Position numbers and translations under genes: made by a program. DNA of 64,000 nucleotides from Betaproteobacteria bacterium. GTDB lineage: Bacteria; Pseudomonadota; Gammaproteobacteria; Burkholderiales; Burkholderiaceae_D. Location: the NCBI GenBank assembly GCA_013287275.1, contig JABDED010000001.1, forward strand, positions 124,001-188,000, given 5' to 3'. Under the pieces are notes generated by a model that was given only the letters and a program-made list of their open reading frames with translations, ran no database searches and was not told the origin of the DNA. Position 1 is the stretch's first letter, and every line of letters begins with the position of its first letter. Shown in pieces: positions 45,556-51,830 of this stretch.

Positions 45556-45723
45556 TCATATAGAGAGCTTGCGCAGGCCTTCAAAGATGAAGACGCCGCA
45601 GAGACCAAGAACGACGAAGATCGCGCCGCACACCCAATTCCAAGGGCTGGCCAGCAGAAAAACACCGGCCGCGCAGGCGATCAGGCAAGCCATGTAGGTG
45701 ATGAATGCGATTATCATTTTCAT
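45556..45723 (-). CDS. Small two-helix membrane protein
   Basis: A 55-residue protein starting at ATG 45723 (KMIIAFITYMACLIACAAGVFLLA; WVCGAIFVVLGLCGVFIFEGL), i.e. two membrane helices and a basic end. It is the first gene after the tRNA pair. A class II holin-like shape, but far from the lysis genes. Confidence 0.65.
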   Translation of the reverse strand: MKMIIAFITYMACLIACAAGVFLLASPWNWVCGAIFVVLGLCGVFIFEGLRKLSI

Positions 45724-45796
45724 GGGTGGCCTCTATGTAAAAACCGACACTGCAAGCAGGCCGGAAGCCGCCGGACTCGTCGGGCGCGCTTTTTAC

Positions 45797-45869
45797 TGGC
45801 AGATCCGCAAGGAATCGAACCTTGACGACACGGTTTTGGAGACCGGCCACCCTCCAAGGGTACAGACCT
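45797..45869 (-). tRNA. tRNA-Trp (anticodon CCA)
   Basis: Minus-strand cloverleaf. The 7-bp acceptor AGGTCTG/CGGATCT (two G-U pairs) is followed by an encoded GCCA end with discriminator G73 as in tRNA-Trp. The T arm is perfect (CAAGG-TTCGATT-CCTTG). The anticodon loop CTCCAAA gives CCA. The anticodon stem has one mismatch at its base and the D arm is short, so the total is 73 bases with CCA. Only 3 bases separate it from the next tRNA. Confidence 0.82.
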
Positions 45870-45872
45870 ATA

Positions 45873-45945
45873 TGGTTGCGGACGTTGGAATCGAACCACC
45901 CTATGAGGTTATGAGCCTCACATGCGCCACCACATCTCTACCGCA
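45873..45945 (-). tRNA. tRNA-Met-like (anticodon CAT), partly degenerate
   Basis: Minus-strand tRNA with an anticodon arm TGAGG-CTCATAA-CCTCA (perfect 5-bp stem), T arm GGTGG-TTCGATT-CCAAC (one mismatch) and encoded ACCA end. The acceptor stem pairs at only five positions (TGCGG/CCGCA), and the variable loop is 3 bases. It could be functional in a relaxed way or decaying. CAT could decode AUG, or AUA if the C is modified. Confidence 0.65.
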
Positions 45946-45954
45946 AAACTGGGC

Positions 45955-46122
45955 CTATTCAGTTTCTACTGAATGGAAACTCTTGATTTCCTTTAAGGCT
46001 TCCTGCTTTCTAACTTCGTCCTTAATATTTATCAAAGCGCAGCATTTGCATTGCAATAACTTGTATTTCTTGCCCCTCAGCTTGCAATTTGCAGCGGCAG
46101 TTCCGTGATAAATAGATTTCAT
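45955..46122 (-). CDS. Small Cys-rich phage protein
   Basis: A 55-residue protein from ATG 46122 (KSIYHGTAAANCKLRGKKYKLLQCKCCALINIKDEVRKQEALKEI). C12, C24, C26 and C27 could bind metal. The LRGKKYKLLxCKCC core is found in many phages upstream of structural genes. An upstream ATG (46194) would add 24 residues of poor quality. Confidence 0.75.
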   Translation of the reverse strand: MKSIYHGTAAANCKLRGKKYKLLQCKCCALINIKDEVRKQEALKEIKSFHSVETE

Positions 46123-46584
46123 TAGATATTTATTAAATCTTGGTGCAGCATGTCTGCGCTGTATCTTAAAACTAGCATTAAGGCGGTTATGCACTATTTA
46201 TGGTGCAAATTTGCACTTTTATTTGATAGTGGCCTAGCCTCCTAGTGCGCTCCGCATTAGCTGCAGCATCATTGCGCCCCGCGAATCCCAAATGGCAGTG
46301 TTCGCGCTCCCTCATGCATTTCTGCATTCACTATCAAATCAGAAGGCTGGGCGCTACTCCAGCTACGGTGTCGCTTACGTTGGCTGATCCTCATGCCCCG
46401 TAGGTTTCAACTGGCCCTGCGCGCCTGCTTTCCGCGCTGCTTCTGATTTCATAGCAAATAAAGCATAAATTGCACGTTACAGCGTCGTGCGGACTAAGCT
46501 TGCAGTCCTGATTTACTGGCCCCTAGCGCTGGGCCTGAATTGTTAAAGAGCGATGCTGCGATGGTGGCTTGCGAGGCCGGGGTA
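46123..46584. other. Non-coding interval with nested inverted repeats
   Basis: No gene longer than about 25 codons fits here on either strand. Three related segments occur: ATTTGATAGTG (46221-46231), CACTATCAAATCAGAAG (46329-46345) and CTTCTGATTTCATAG (46440-46454). The middle one is complementary to both outer ones (11 bp perfect on the left, 14 of 15 on the right), so the two long stems exclude each other. Smaller hairpins lie inside: CGCGAA/TTCGCG (46281 region) and ATGCA-TTTC-TGCAT (46313 region). This suggests a structured RNA or a DNA control site; see findings. Confidence 0.7.
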
Positions 46585-47007
46585 TTAATTGTGTTTGTAG
46601 CCGTGAAAATAGCGATGCCTATATGAACTTTTGATGCCCATGTTGTAATAATGAGGATCAATTCCATCATCATCAAACGGCTCGGCCGAAGGTTCATTCA
46701 TCGCGGCGTCTAATTCTGATTGAAGATCAATCGCGGCTTGCTCTGCGTTCCGCTTCCGTTCCATATTTCCCCAAGTTTTGGAGTTCTGCTTGGGAGTTCC
46801 TTTCCGAATATTCCCTAACGCATAAGGGCCAATATCTTCGAATCTTTGCATTTGCAAGCTATCCTTGCCGTTCCCGCGTCGCTCAATGTCCTCACCCCAG
46901 AATTCGCACCATTCTTGAAATGTGAGGTTAAATTCTATGCCGCGCCGAGCCGCAGTATGCTTTTGAGAGCTATATGCAATTCGATATTTATTAATATCCA
47001 ATGTCAC
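46585..47007 (-). CDS. Phage HNH-like/NUMOD-associated small protein
   Basis: A 140-residue protein from GTG 47007, which has GAGGTG upstream; an earlier TTG at 47028 is unlikely. It contains KHTAARRGIEFNLTFQEWCEFWGEDIERRG and MQRFEDIGPYALGNIRKGTPKQNS, a pattern of HNH-type phage proteins (PYxLGNIRxGTxxQN). No clear HNH catalytic triad is visible, so it may be a DNA-binding relic. Confidence 0.65.
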   Translation of the reverse strand: MTLDINKYRIAYSSQKHTAARRGIEFNLTFQEWCEFWGEDIERRGNGKDSLQMQRFEDIGPYALGNIRKGTPKQNSKTWGNMERKRNAEQAAIDLQSELDAAMNEPSAEPFDDDGIDPHYYNMGIKSSYRHRYFHGYKHN

Positions 47008-47030
47008 AAATTCACCTCGTAAACGCAAAA

Positions 47031-47060
47031 AGCCACCGGATTAGGGTGGCTTTACTTTTT
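47031..47060. terminator. Bidirectional terminator hairpin
   Basis: AGCCACC...GGTGGCT stem; T-rich on the plus-strand side (TTTACTTTTTT) and A-rich on the other, so it could work in both directions. It lies between the late-regulator candidate and the HNH-like gene. Confidence 0.78.
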
Positions 47061-47129
47061 TCTAGGCGTGCAGAAACGGCCTATGACGGGGATTATAATC
47101 CAACTCTGAAAAGTTTACAACACCTTTTT

Positions 47130-47534
47130 TCATGAAAACTCTGAACTTGTAGCAGGATTCCGGCGCAGCAGCCTTTCCAGTTCTATCCGGGCCCCAGTGG
47201 TGGCTGCCACCAGGTCTGCATTGGGGAATGACCAGACCTGCCCTATGCTGCAGCTCTTATATATCGCCCAAATGTGCAACCTCTTCAATGAGTCTATGCA
47301 GGCATCTGTCGCAACCGCTATGTCAGTGTCCCTCTTCTGCTGCGCCTCCGAAGAATCACTGCCGTAGCCGTCGCTATTAGCCACCAAACCGCCCATCGTC
47401 TTTGCGCCCAAATCCCGGTCGCTGTCGCCGTGCATCCACTCCTTCCAGCACTCCAGGCAAACGTCCACCGGGTCAGCCGTCTGGAAGTTCTGCTGCCTGA
47501 ACTCGTCCTTCTTCACCCTCCGTAATTCACTCAC
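47130..47534 (-). CDS. Candidate late regulator (Q-like position)
   Basis: A 134-residue protein (RVKKDEFRQQNFQTADPVDVCLECWKEWMHGDSDRDLGAKTM; IDSLKRLHIWAIYKSCSIGQVWSFPNADLVAATTGARIELERLLRRN). Conserved C/W residues and the late helical part are reminiscent of phage antiterminator-Q relatives, and it is the last soluble regulator-like gene before the late block. The many hairpins downstream would need antitermination. Assignment is positional and weak; existence of the gene is firmer. GTG start overlaps the upstream stop (GTGA). Confidence 0.6.
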   Translation of the reverse strand: MSELRRVKKDEFRQQNFQTADPVDVCLECWKEWMHGDSDRDLGAKTMGGLVANSDGYGSDSSEAQQKRDTDIAVATDACIDSLKRLHIWAIYKSCSIGQVWSFPNADLVAATTGARIELERLLRRNPATSSEFS

Positions 47535-47701
47535 TTGCGCCCCTTTCGCTTCAGTTTCTTATTTCGTCTTGCCACCTCAGCCGGAAATTCAACGTTGGTC
47601 TGAGGATCCTGATAGTGCTCGCGCGGTAATGCGCGTGATTTCTCCTTTCCCTGGCGGCGCAGGTAGAGTTCGAGTAGTTCGTGCTTGGTGATGTCGGACA
47701 T
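47531..47701 (-). CDS. Small basic phage protein
   Basis: A 56-residue protein (SDITKHELLELYLRRQGKEKSRALPREHYQDPQTNVEFPAEVARRNKKLKRKGRK) with a strongly basic end, so probably binds nucleic acid. Starts at ATG 47701; its stop overlaps the next GTG. Confidence 0.75.
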   Translation of the reverse strand: MSDITKHELLELYLRRQGKEKSRALPREHYQDPQTNVEFPAEVARRNKKLKRKGRK

Positions 47702-47703
47702 GG

Positions 47704-48021
47704 TCAGACGGCACCGACCTTGCGTTTGCCGGTTTCTTTCTTGAGTAGGATTCGCATCATGAGAACAGAACCCTCAGTGGTGGCGATCACATACACGATA
47801 CCGACCAATCCGAGCCGCCACCATTCGCCCGTCTTGGCGACTTCCCAAACCTGCTGCCATATCACCATTTGCGTCACGAACCAAACCGCGTTTGAACAGA
47901 TCGCGGCGTATCGGTGATAGGAAGGGTCGCCGCTGTTCCGGCTGCGGCTCACCCATGTGAAGGCCATGTTTTGGATAAATGCTATAGCCGCGAGGGCGAT
48001 TAGTGCGAGCCAGTAATTCAT
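47704..48021 (-). CDS. Phage membrane protein, three helices
   Basis: A 105-residue protein with helices at about 3-23, 39-58 and 70-92 (WLALIALAAIAFIQNMAFTWVSRSRNSG; AICSNAVWFVTQMVIWQQVWE; LGLVGIVYVIATTEGSVLMM) and a basic end. No function known; similar proteins are found in early regions of other siphophages. Confidence 0.7.
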   Translation of the reverse strand: MNYWLALIALAAIAFIQNMAFTWVSRSRNSGDPSYHRYAAICSNAVWFVTQMVIWQQVWEVAKTGEWWRLGLVGIVYVIATTEGSVLMMRILLKKETGKRKVGAV

Positions 48022-48037
48022 AAAATCCTCCGTATAG

Positions 48038-48862
48038 TTAATATGTGCATTCGCATGGTAAAAGGCTTGGCATTTCAGCGATCTTGATATATTTGCGGGC
48101 GTCGGCCCAAAATCTCTGGTGTGGTATATGCTCGGTCTGCGGCACTCCGGCGCATTTCATAATGGCGAACCGCTCTTCCATGTCCTCCAAATAAACGGGA
48201 CCGGTCTCATCATGGTGTATTGCATAGCCGATTTCTTCCTCGGCCCATTTCCCCTTGAGCCAAATGTCTGGGCGAGTGCAATAGACGATGTACCAATGCT
48301 GCCAGCCAGCCTTGAGGCAACCGATGCAGTTGGCGTGTTTGAATTGCGAATAACCAAGTGGAGGCGCGATTCCTATTTCAATGGTGCTTTGAATCGTGCG
48401 CTCTCCGAATGCAAGCGGATAGGCAGTCGCATATCCTTGCGCTCCGAGAATTCCTGTGCGGCGCTGGATGCGCAAACGCTCACTCGCATCGAAACCGTAA
48501 TAAATAATGACGTCTTTTGCCGGATGCAGGCGCTCCAAATATTTCATGAAGGGCCGCGTTTTCAGGCGGCTTGTGCATAGCTCATGTCCATCGCCGACCT
48601 TGAAGGCCTTTTCCAAGACGCATACATCGAACTGATCTTGCGTCGCGGACTTATAATTCACAAAGGTGATGGGCAATTCCAAATAGGCTGCGACCTCGGC
48701 TTTGAAGCGCTTCACGTCTTTATCTTCGACTGTGAAATGCATATCGTGGTTCACTAAAATCACGTCATCAATGCCGAATTTTCTAACGACCTCAATTGCC
48801 ACGAGCGCAGAACTATGGCCGCCCGAGTAACAGACTATGTGCTTGGTTCCTGGATTACCCAT
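48038..48862 (-). CDS. PP-loop ATPase, PAPS reductase-like phage protein
   Basis: A protein of about 274 residues. The PP-loop CYSGGHSSAL near the N-terminus, DDVILVNHDMHFT, LCTSRLKTRPFMKYL and CIGCLKAGWQHWY mark the PAPS reductase/DndC-like adenine-nucleotide alpha-hydrolase group. ATG 48862 fits NPGTKHIVCYSGG starts; ATG 48880 is also possible. In phages such enzymes are common and of unknown role; base or tRNA thiolation or sulfur activation is inferred. Its start overlaps the upstream 52-residue gene. Confidence 0.82.
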   Translation of the reverse strand: MGNPGTKHIVCYSGGHSSALVAIEVVRKFGIDDVILVNHDMHFTVEDKDVKRFKAEVAAYLELPITFVNYKSATQDQFDVCVLEKAFKVGDGHELCTSRLKTRPFMKYLERLHPAKDVIIYYGFDASERLRIQRRTGILGAQGYATAYPLAFGERTIQSTIEIGIAPPLGYSQFKHANCIGCLKAGWQHWYIVYCTRPDIWLKGKWAEEEIGYAIHHDETGPVYLEDMEERFAIMKCAGVPQTEHIPHQRFWADARKYIKIAEMPSLLPCECTY

Positions 48863-49013
48863 GGTAGTCCCATCCACCATCGCTGCCGGTGTAGCCGCTA
48901 TTGTCGGCCCAGTGGTTTAAATCCCAATTCCAGACAAGCACAACTTTCCGAAGCCACGCCCAACGGCGCTGCTTTGTGTAGACTGGATACCATGCAAACC
49001 AAATTTCGCTCAT
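48855..49013 (-). CDS. Trp-rich small phage protein
   Basis: A 52-residue protein (SEIWFAWYPVYTKQRRWAWLRKVVLVWNWDLNHWADNSG; GWDY) with eight tryptophans. The WFAWYPVYT...RWAWL pattern occurs in small phage proteins; function unknown. Starts at ATG 49013. Confidence 0.72.
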   Translation of the reverse strand: MSEIWFAWYPVYTKQRRWAWLRKVVLVWNWDLNHWADNSGYTGSDGGWDYHG

Positions 49014-49016
49014 TTT

Positions 49017-49100
49017 TTATCCAAGCTCCGCCACGCTCTTACCCATGCATTTCGCAAAGTCGTGCAGCTCAGCAGTGATGGCAGAATCTACTATCGCCAT
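49017..49100 (-). CDS. Possible 27-residue gene
   Basis: AIVDSAITAELHDFAKCMGKSVAELG from ATG 49100, overlapping the end of the upstream gene and ending 4 bases before the next. Composition looks coding and there is no gap otherwise, but no strong ribosome site is seen. Confidence 0.45.
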   Translation of the reverse strand: MAIVDSAITAELHDFAKCMGKSVAELG

Positions 49101-49228
49101 CCTGACCAAAGCTTCCATCCTTTGATAAAGTATTCGCGATTCAGTGGGTCGTCTTGGCGCAGGTTGCAGAAGGCATCGGCGAGAGTGCCGATGGCGCGGG
49201 CTGTATTTTTCATTTGGGCGGCGTTCAT
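49091..49228 (-). CDS. Small phage protein
   Basis: A 45-residue protein (NAAQMKNTARAIGTLADAFCNLRQDDPLNREYFIKGWKLW), starting as ATGA with the upstream stop. Function unknown. Confidence 0.65.
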   Translation of the reverse strand: MNAAQMKNTARAIGTLADAFCNLRQDDPLNREYFIKGWKLWSGWR

Positions 49229-49530
49229 GGTTCTTTCGCCTCAGTTTTTACCCCTCGCATTAAGCCCCTTTCATATTCCTCTGGGTCGATAAAGCAGATA
49301 ATCGGTATCATCTTATTTCCATACAAATGAGGGGCAAGGATTGCGCGAATGTCTTCAACTTCTGCTCCCAGACTGAGAATGTCTAATTGCATTGGAAATT
49401 TGATGATGCCCTTTTTGCTGATGGAGATATTTCCATTAATGAAGCGCTGAAGGTGATGCAGGTGTGTGCCAGGGATTTTTAAAATCTCGCCAGTGGCCTT
49501 TAAAAACAAAGCTTTCTTTTCCTCGCTCAT
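49225..49530 (-). CDS. Phage protein of unknown function
   Basis: A 101-residue protein (SEEKKALFLKATGEILKIPGTHLHHLQRFINGNISISKKG; VEDIRAILAPHLYGNKMIPIICFIDPEEYERG). Possible winged-helix-like alternation. Coupled to both neighbours. Confidence 0.68.
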   Translation of the reverse strand: MSEEKKALFLKATGEILKIPGTHLHHLQRFINGNISISKKGIIKFPMQLDILSLGAEVEDIRAILAPHLYGNKMIPIICFIDPEEYERGLMRGVKTEAKEP

Positions 49531-49706
49531 TTCCCCATCTCCTTTCTAAGTGCTGCCCTGCCGTCAATCCAGGCCTGCATACGTATGTCAAAGTTGTAGC
49601 GCGTTGGCATGTCCATCGTCTCGCGCTTCGGGAATTTTCCGTAGTGGTTGAAAAAGGCTTCCCATTCCTTTTGCAGGAGGGGTGGGGTGCGTTCGGTGGT
49701 GGTCAC
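49527..49706 (-). CDS. Small phage protein
   Basis: A 59-residue protein from GTG 49706 (TTTERTPPLLQKEWEAFFNHYGKFPKRETMDMPTRYNFDIRMQAWIDGRAALRKEM). AGGA lies 6 bases upstream and the start overlaps the previous stop (GTGA). The FxxHYGxFPxxExxxMPxRYxFDxRMQAW core is a recurrent phage motif. Confidence 0.7.
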   Translation of the reverse strand: MTTTERTPPLLQKEWEAFFNHYGKFPKRETMDMPTRYNFDIRMQAWIDGRAALRKEMGK

Positions 49707-49858
49707 AACTTCCTCACCAAGCGAAAGTAGATGGCGCAAGCAATGCCAAAGATCGCTACATCTATTCGCTCATCATAAAAAGCCCAAACTGCCACGGCAT
49801 TCATCAACCATTCGCAGAGGTTTTCAAATGCTTCCCAATAGGTTTGTTCTCTGTTCAT
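49703..49858 (-). CDS. Small membrane protein
   Basis: A 51-residue protein (NREQTYWEAFENLCEWLMNAVAVWAFYDERIDVAIFGIACAIYFRLVRKL) with one membrane helix. ATGA/GTGA couplings at both ends. Confidence 0.68.
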   Translation of the reverse strand: MNREQTYWEAFENLCEWLMNAVAVWAFYDERIDVAIFGIACAIYFRLVRKL

Positions 49859-50034
49859 CCCGCTTTCCCCTTCCCTTTCTTGGCATCGTGCCGGGCCTGA
49901 ACGACCGCGCCGCGCATTTTGCAGACTGCATCAAAGACGGCGGCGCGCTTCGTCAACTTTTCGCGATGGTTGCCGCCCTTGGCAAAGTCGTCGATCAGCG
50001 CCATCATTTGCTCTACTGTGATGTCGTCGTTCAT
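49855..50034 (-). CDS. Small phage protein
   Basis: A 59-residue protein from ATG 50034 (NDDITVEQMMALIDDFAKGGNHREKLTKRAAVFDAVCKMRGAVVQARHDAKKGKGKAG), helical with a basic tail. Earlier ATG codons would overlap the upstream gene fully. Confidence 0.68.
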   Translation of the reverse strand: MNDDITVEQMMALIDDFAKGGNHREKLTKRAAVFDAVCKMRGAVVQARHDAKKGKGKAG

Positions 50035-50237
50035 GGCTTGTGTATCCCGCGCCAGTAGCGTTTTTGGCAGGAGCAGGGATATCCGTAGGTGGTCAGCCAT
50101 GCGACGCCACTCCACCACCAGTTATATTTTGATGCGAGCCCATCAGGTGCCTCTGGGTTGTCACTATCGAATCCAGTGTGATACCAGCCGACCCGAACCG
50201 GCTTTACCTCTGGCGGGAACCAAGGCGTAAGTTTCAC
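50031..50237 (-). CDS. Small aromatic phage protein
   Basis: A 68-residue protein (KLTPWFPPEVKPVRVGWYHTGFDSD...KYNWWWSGVAWLT) of a kind often seen in phage early clusters; opening WFPPEVKPVRVGxY is distinctive. Function unknown. Confidence 0.75.
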   Translation of the reverse strand: MKLTPWFPPEVKPVRVGWYHTGFDSDNPEAPDGLASKYNWWWSGVAWLTTYGYPCSCQKRYWRGIHKP

Positions 50238-50238
50238 C

Positions 50239-50517
50239 TCACACCTCCAAATCGCGCTTGGCGTGCTCGTTCATTTCATTGAATTCCTTGGGCTGCTTTT
50301 TCCTGATCGGCGTTTTTGGCGCTGGCGTTTTCGGCGCTTCTGCCGGAGCATCGGCAGCCACAAAACCTTGACAGAGCAGCAGCTGTTTGGCCTCGGGGGG
50401 GGCATCCAGATTCTTGACGAATTTTTCGCAGGCTGGTTTATCTGGAAATTCAGCCAGCATCTGAAAGGTGGGATTTGGGTCTGCTGACATCAAAAGAATG
50501 AGGATGTAGGTAATCAT
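50239..50517 (-). CDS. Small secreted or anchored phage protein
   Basis: A 92-residue protein starting ITYILILLMSADPNPTFQMLAEFPDKPACEKFVKNL, a signal-like N-terminus followed by a two-Cys domain and a Pro/Ala/Lys-rich tail (AEAPKTPAPKTPIRKKQPK). Confidence 0.68.
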   Translation of the reverse strand: MITYILILLMSADPNPTFQMLAEFPDKPACEKFVKNLDAPPEAKQLLLCQGFVAADAPAEAPKTPAPKTPIRKKQPKEFNEMNEHAKRDLEV

Positions 50518-50750
50518 GATGCAAGCCTTTCTGGAAAAACGATTGATATGTCAGCTTCCTCAATGGCTTGAATCAGCTGGTCGGCGAAACGGTCAAAGTG
50601 TTCAGGCCTGGAGCCGTCTACTTCGGGAATGGATGCCATGATTGCTTCCGCAGCGGCGGGATCGTGGAAATCGATCAGCTCCAGCGTCCGAATGGCTTCG
50701 TATCTGGCGGCATTTTTCATGGCCTTAGATAATTCGTCGTCGTAGGTCAT
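50514..50750 (-). CDS. Small acidic phage protein
   Basis: A 78-residue protein (TYDDELSKAMKNAARYEAIRTLELIDFHDPAAAEAIMASIPEV; HFDRFADQLIQAIEEADI). Helical, function unknown. Confidence 0.68.
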   Translation of the reverse strand: MTYDDELSKAMKNAARYEAIRTLELIDFHDPAAAEAIMASIPEVDGSRPEHFDRFADQLIQAIEEADISIVFPERLAS

Positions 50751-50947
50751 TGCTCTCTCCGGTCACAGTTGCGGATCATGGCGTATTCGAAACATAGATA
50801 GGTTGGCGAACTGGCGCGGCATATTTTGGCCTCATGCTCAACGCGGCTCAGTTGATCGTCGCTGCAGATGTAATCTTTCTGAGCGTTCTCGGTTTGATAG
50901 CTGTTCTCGCAGTCGGCCAGAAGCAAAGCCAGTAAAATAGCTTTCAT
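50747..50947 (-). CDS. Small Cys-rich exported protein
   Basis: A 66-residue protein with a signal-like start KAILLALLLADCENSYQ and six cysteines in total (SDDQLSRVEHEAKICRASSPTYLCFEYAMIRNC). The LADC is not a proper lipobox because of the Asp. Probably periplasmic. Confidence 0.65.
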   Translation of the reverse strand: MKAILLALLLADCENSYQTENAQKDYICSDDQLSRVEHEAKICRASSPTYLCFEYAMIRNCDRREQ

Positions 50948-51321
50948 GATGGAATACCATCCTGCACCGGCATGAAGTGGCGATGCTCTGGGTAGAGTTC
51001 CCTTGCCCTATCCCATGCGCCGCGCATGGATTCCAGATATCCCATTCCCAATGGCTTCATGGACTGCTGGCGCGACGTGCCGATCTCGCCAGAAACTCGC
51101 ATCAGTGAATAATAGAACGTGGATTTGATCTGGATTCGCTCGATCTCTTTTTCCTTCAGCATGCGTTCCAGCGCGCGATAAATGACCGAGATTGTCAGCG
51201 GCTTGCCGTCGCCGGTCAAAGCTAAGCGTAATTCTTCGCAGGTATATTTTTGATTTGAAAACACTGTCATTAGTTCAGTGATTCGCTCTCTAATTCCGTT
51301 TTCTGTTGGCGCTGGTTTCAT
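50944..51321 (-). CDS. Winged-helix-like phage regulatory protein
   Basis: A 125-residue protein (IRERITELMTVFSNQKYTCEELRLALTGDGKPLTISVIYRALERMLKEKEIERIQIKSTFYYSL), a clear winged-helix order: helices, then the turn, then a beta wing. The rest (QSMKPLGMGYLESMRGAWDRARELYPE) may be a dimer or ligand part. Its role among early genes may be transcription control. Confidence 0.7.
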   Translation of the reverse strand: MKPAPTENGIRERITELMTVFSNQKYTCEELRLALTGDGKPLTISVIYRALERMLKEKEIERIQIKSTFYYSLMRVSGEIGTSRQQSMKPLGMGYLESMRGAWDRARELYPEHRHFMPVQDGIPS

Positions 51322-51375
51322 GATGCTCTCCGCTTCGTTTGGCTCAGTTTTGGAGTGGGCCTAGGCTCCGATGCT

Positions 51376-51474
51376 CTATTCAGGGTGATCCAGGCTACCG
51401 GTCAGTGCCGAGCAATCGCCGGATTGGCGGTCGAATAACGAAAGCACCCAAAGAAGGATTTCTTCAATTTTCAT
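51376..51474 (-). CDS. Small 32-residue gene with strong ribosome site
   Basis: KIEEILLWVLSLFDRQSGDCSALTGSLDHPE from ATG 51474, preceded by GGAGGT at 7 bases spacing and overlapping the upstream stop as ATGA. Short hydrophobic start; no function known. The remaining 54 bases before the winged-helix gene hold nothing else. Confidence 0.6.
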   Translation of the reverse strand: MKIEEILLWVLSLFDRQSGDCSALTGSLDHPE

Positions 51475-51830
51475 TTCGACCTCCAGGCCAATTGCGCGGG
51501 CTTCAGTGAATCGATGGCCTTTTGCGCTGATCGCTGGCGCTCTGATTTCGCTTTCAGATAATCGGCGCGCGCATCGGTCATTGGCGTGGATACTAATGCA
51601 CCACCAGATGAAAGGTGCCCGGTTGCGGTTGTATAACGCTTGTCGTTCCAGTCCTTGCGAATCCTGGCGGCCTGGTCTTCCATTTCCTTGAACTTGTCGC
51701 AGGTATGGCTCAGGCTGTTGAAAACGTGCTTCTCGGGATTAAGTTCGCAATGGCAGATGCCGGCGCGGGCGTGCTGCGGATGCTTTTGCAGGTTATTGTG
51801 GACGCAGATCAGGCAGGTGCCGGTTTTCAT
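51471..51830 (-). CDS. Zinc-finger-like phage protein
   Basis: A 119-residue protein with CLICVHNN, CHCELNPEKH and HTCDKF in the first 45 residues, giving six Cys/His ligands, then a helical charged end. Function unknown; overlaps the P gene stop by ATGA. Confidence 0.7.
   Translation of the reverse strand: MKTGTCLICVHNNLQKHPQHARAGICHCELNPEKHVFNSLSHTCDKFKEMEDQAARIRKDWNDKRYTTATGHLSSGGALVSTPMTDARADYLKAKSERQRSAQKAIDSLKPAQLAWRSK

Noticed and set aside
45797-45869. Suppressor tRNA
   Set aside because: The anticodon is CCA (UGG codon), not complementary to a stop codon.
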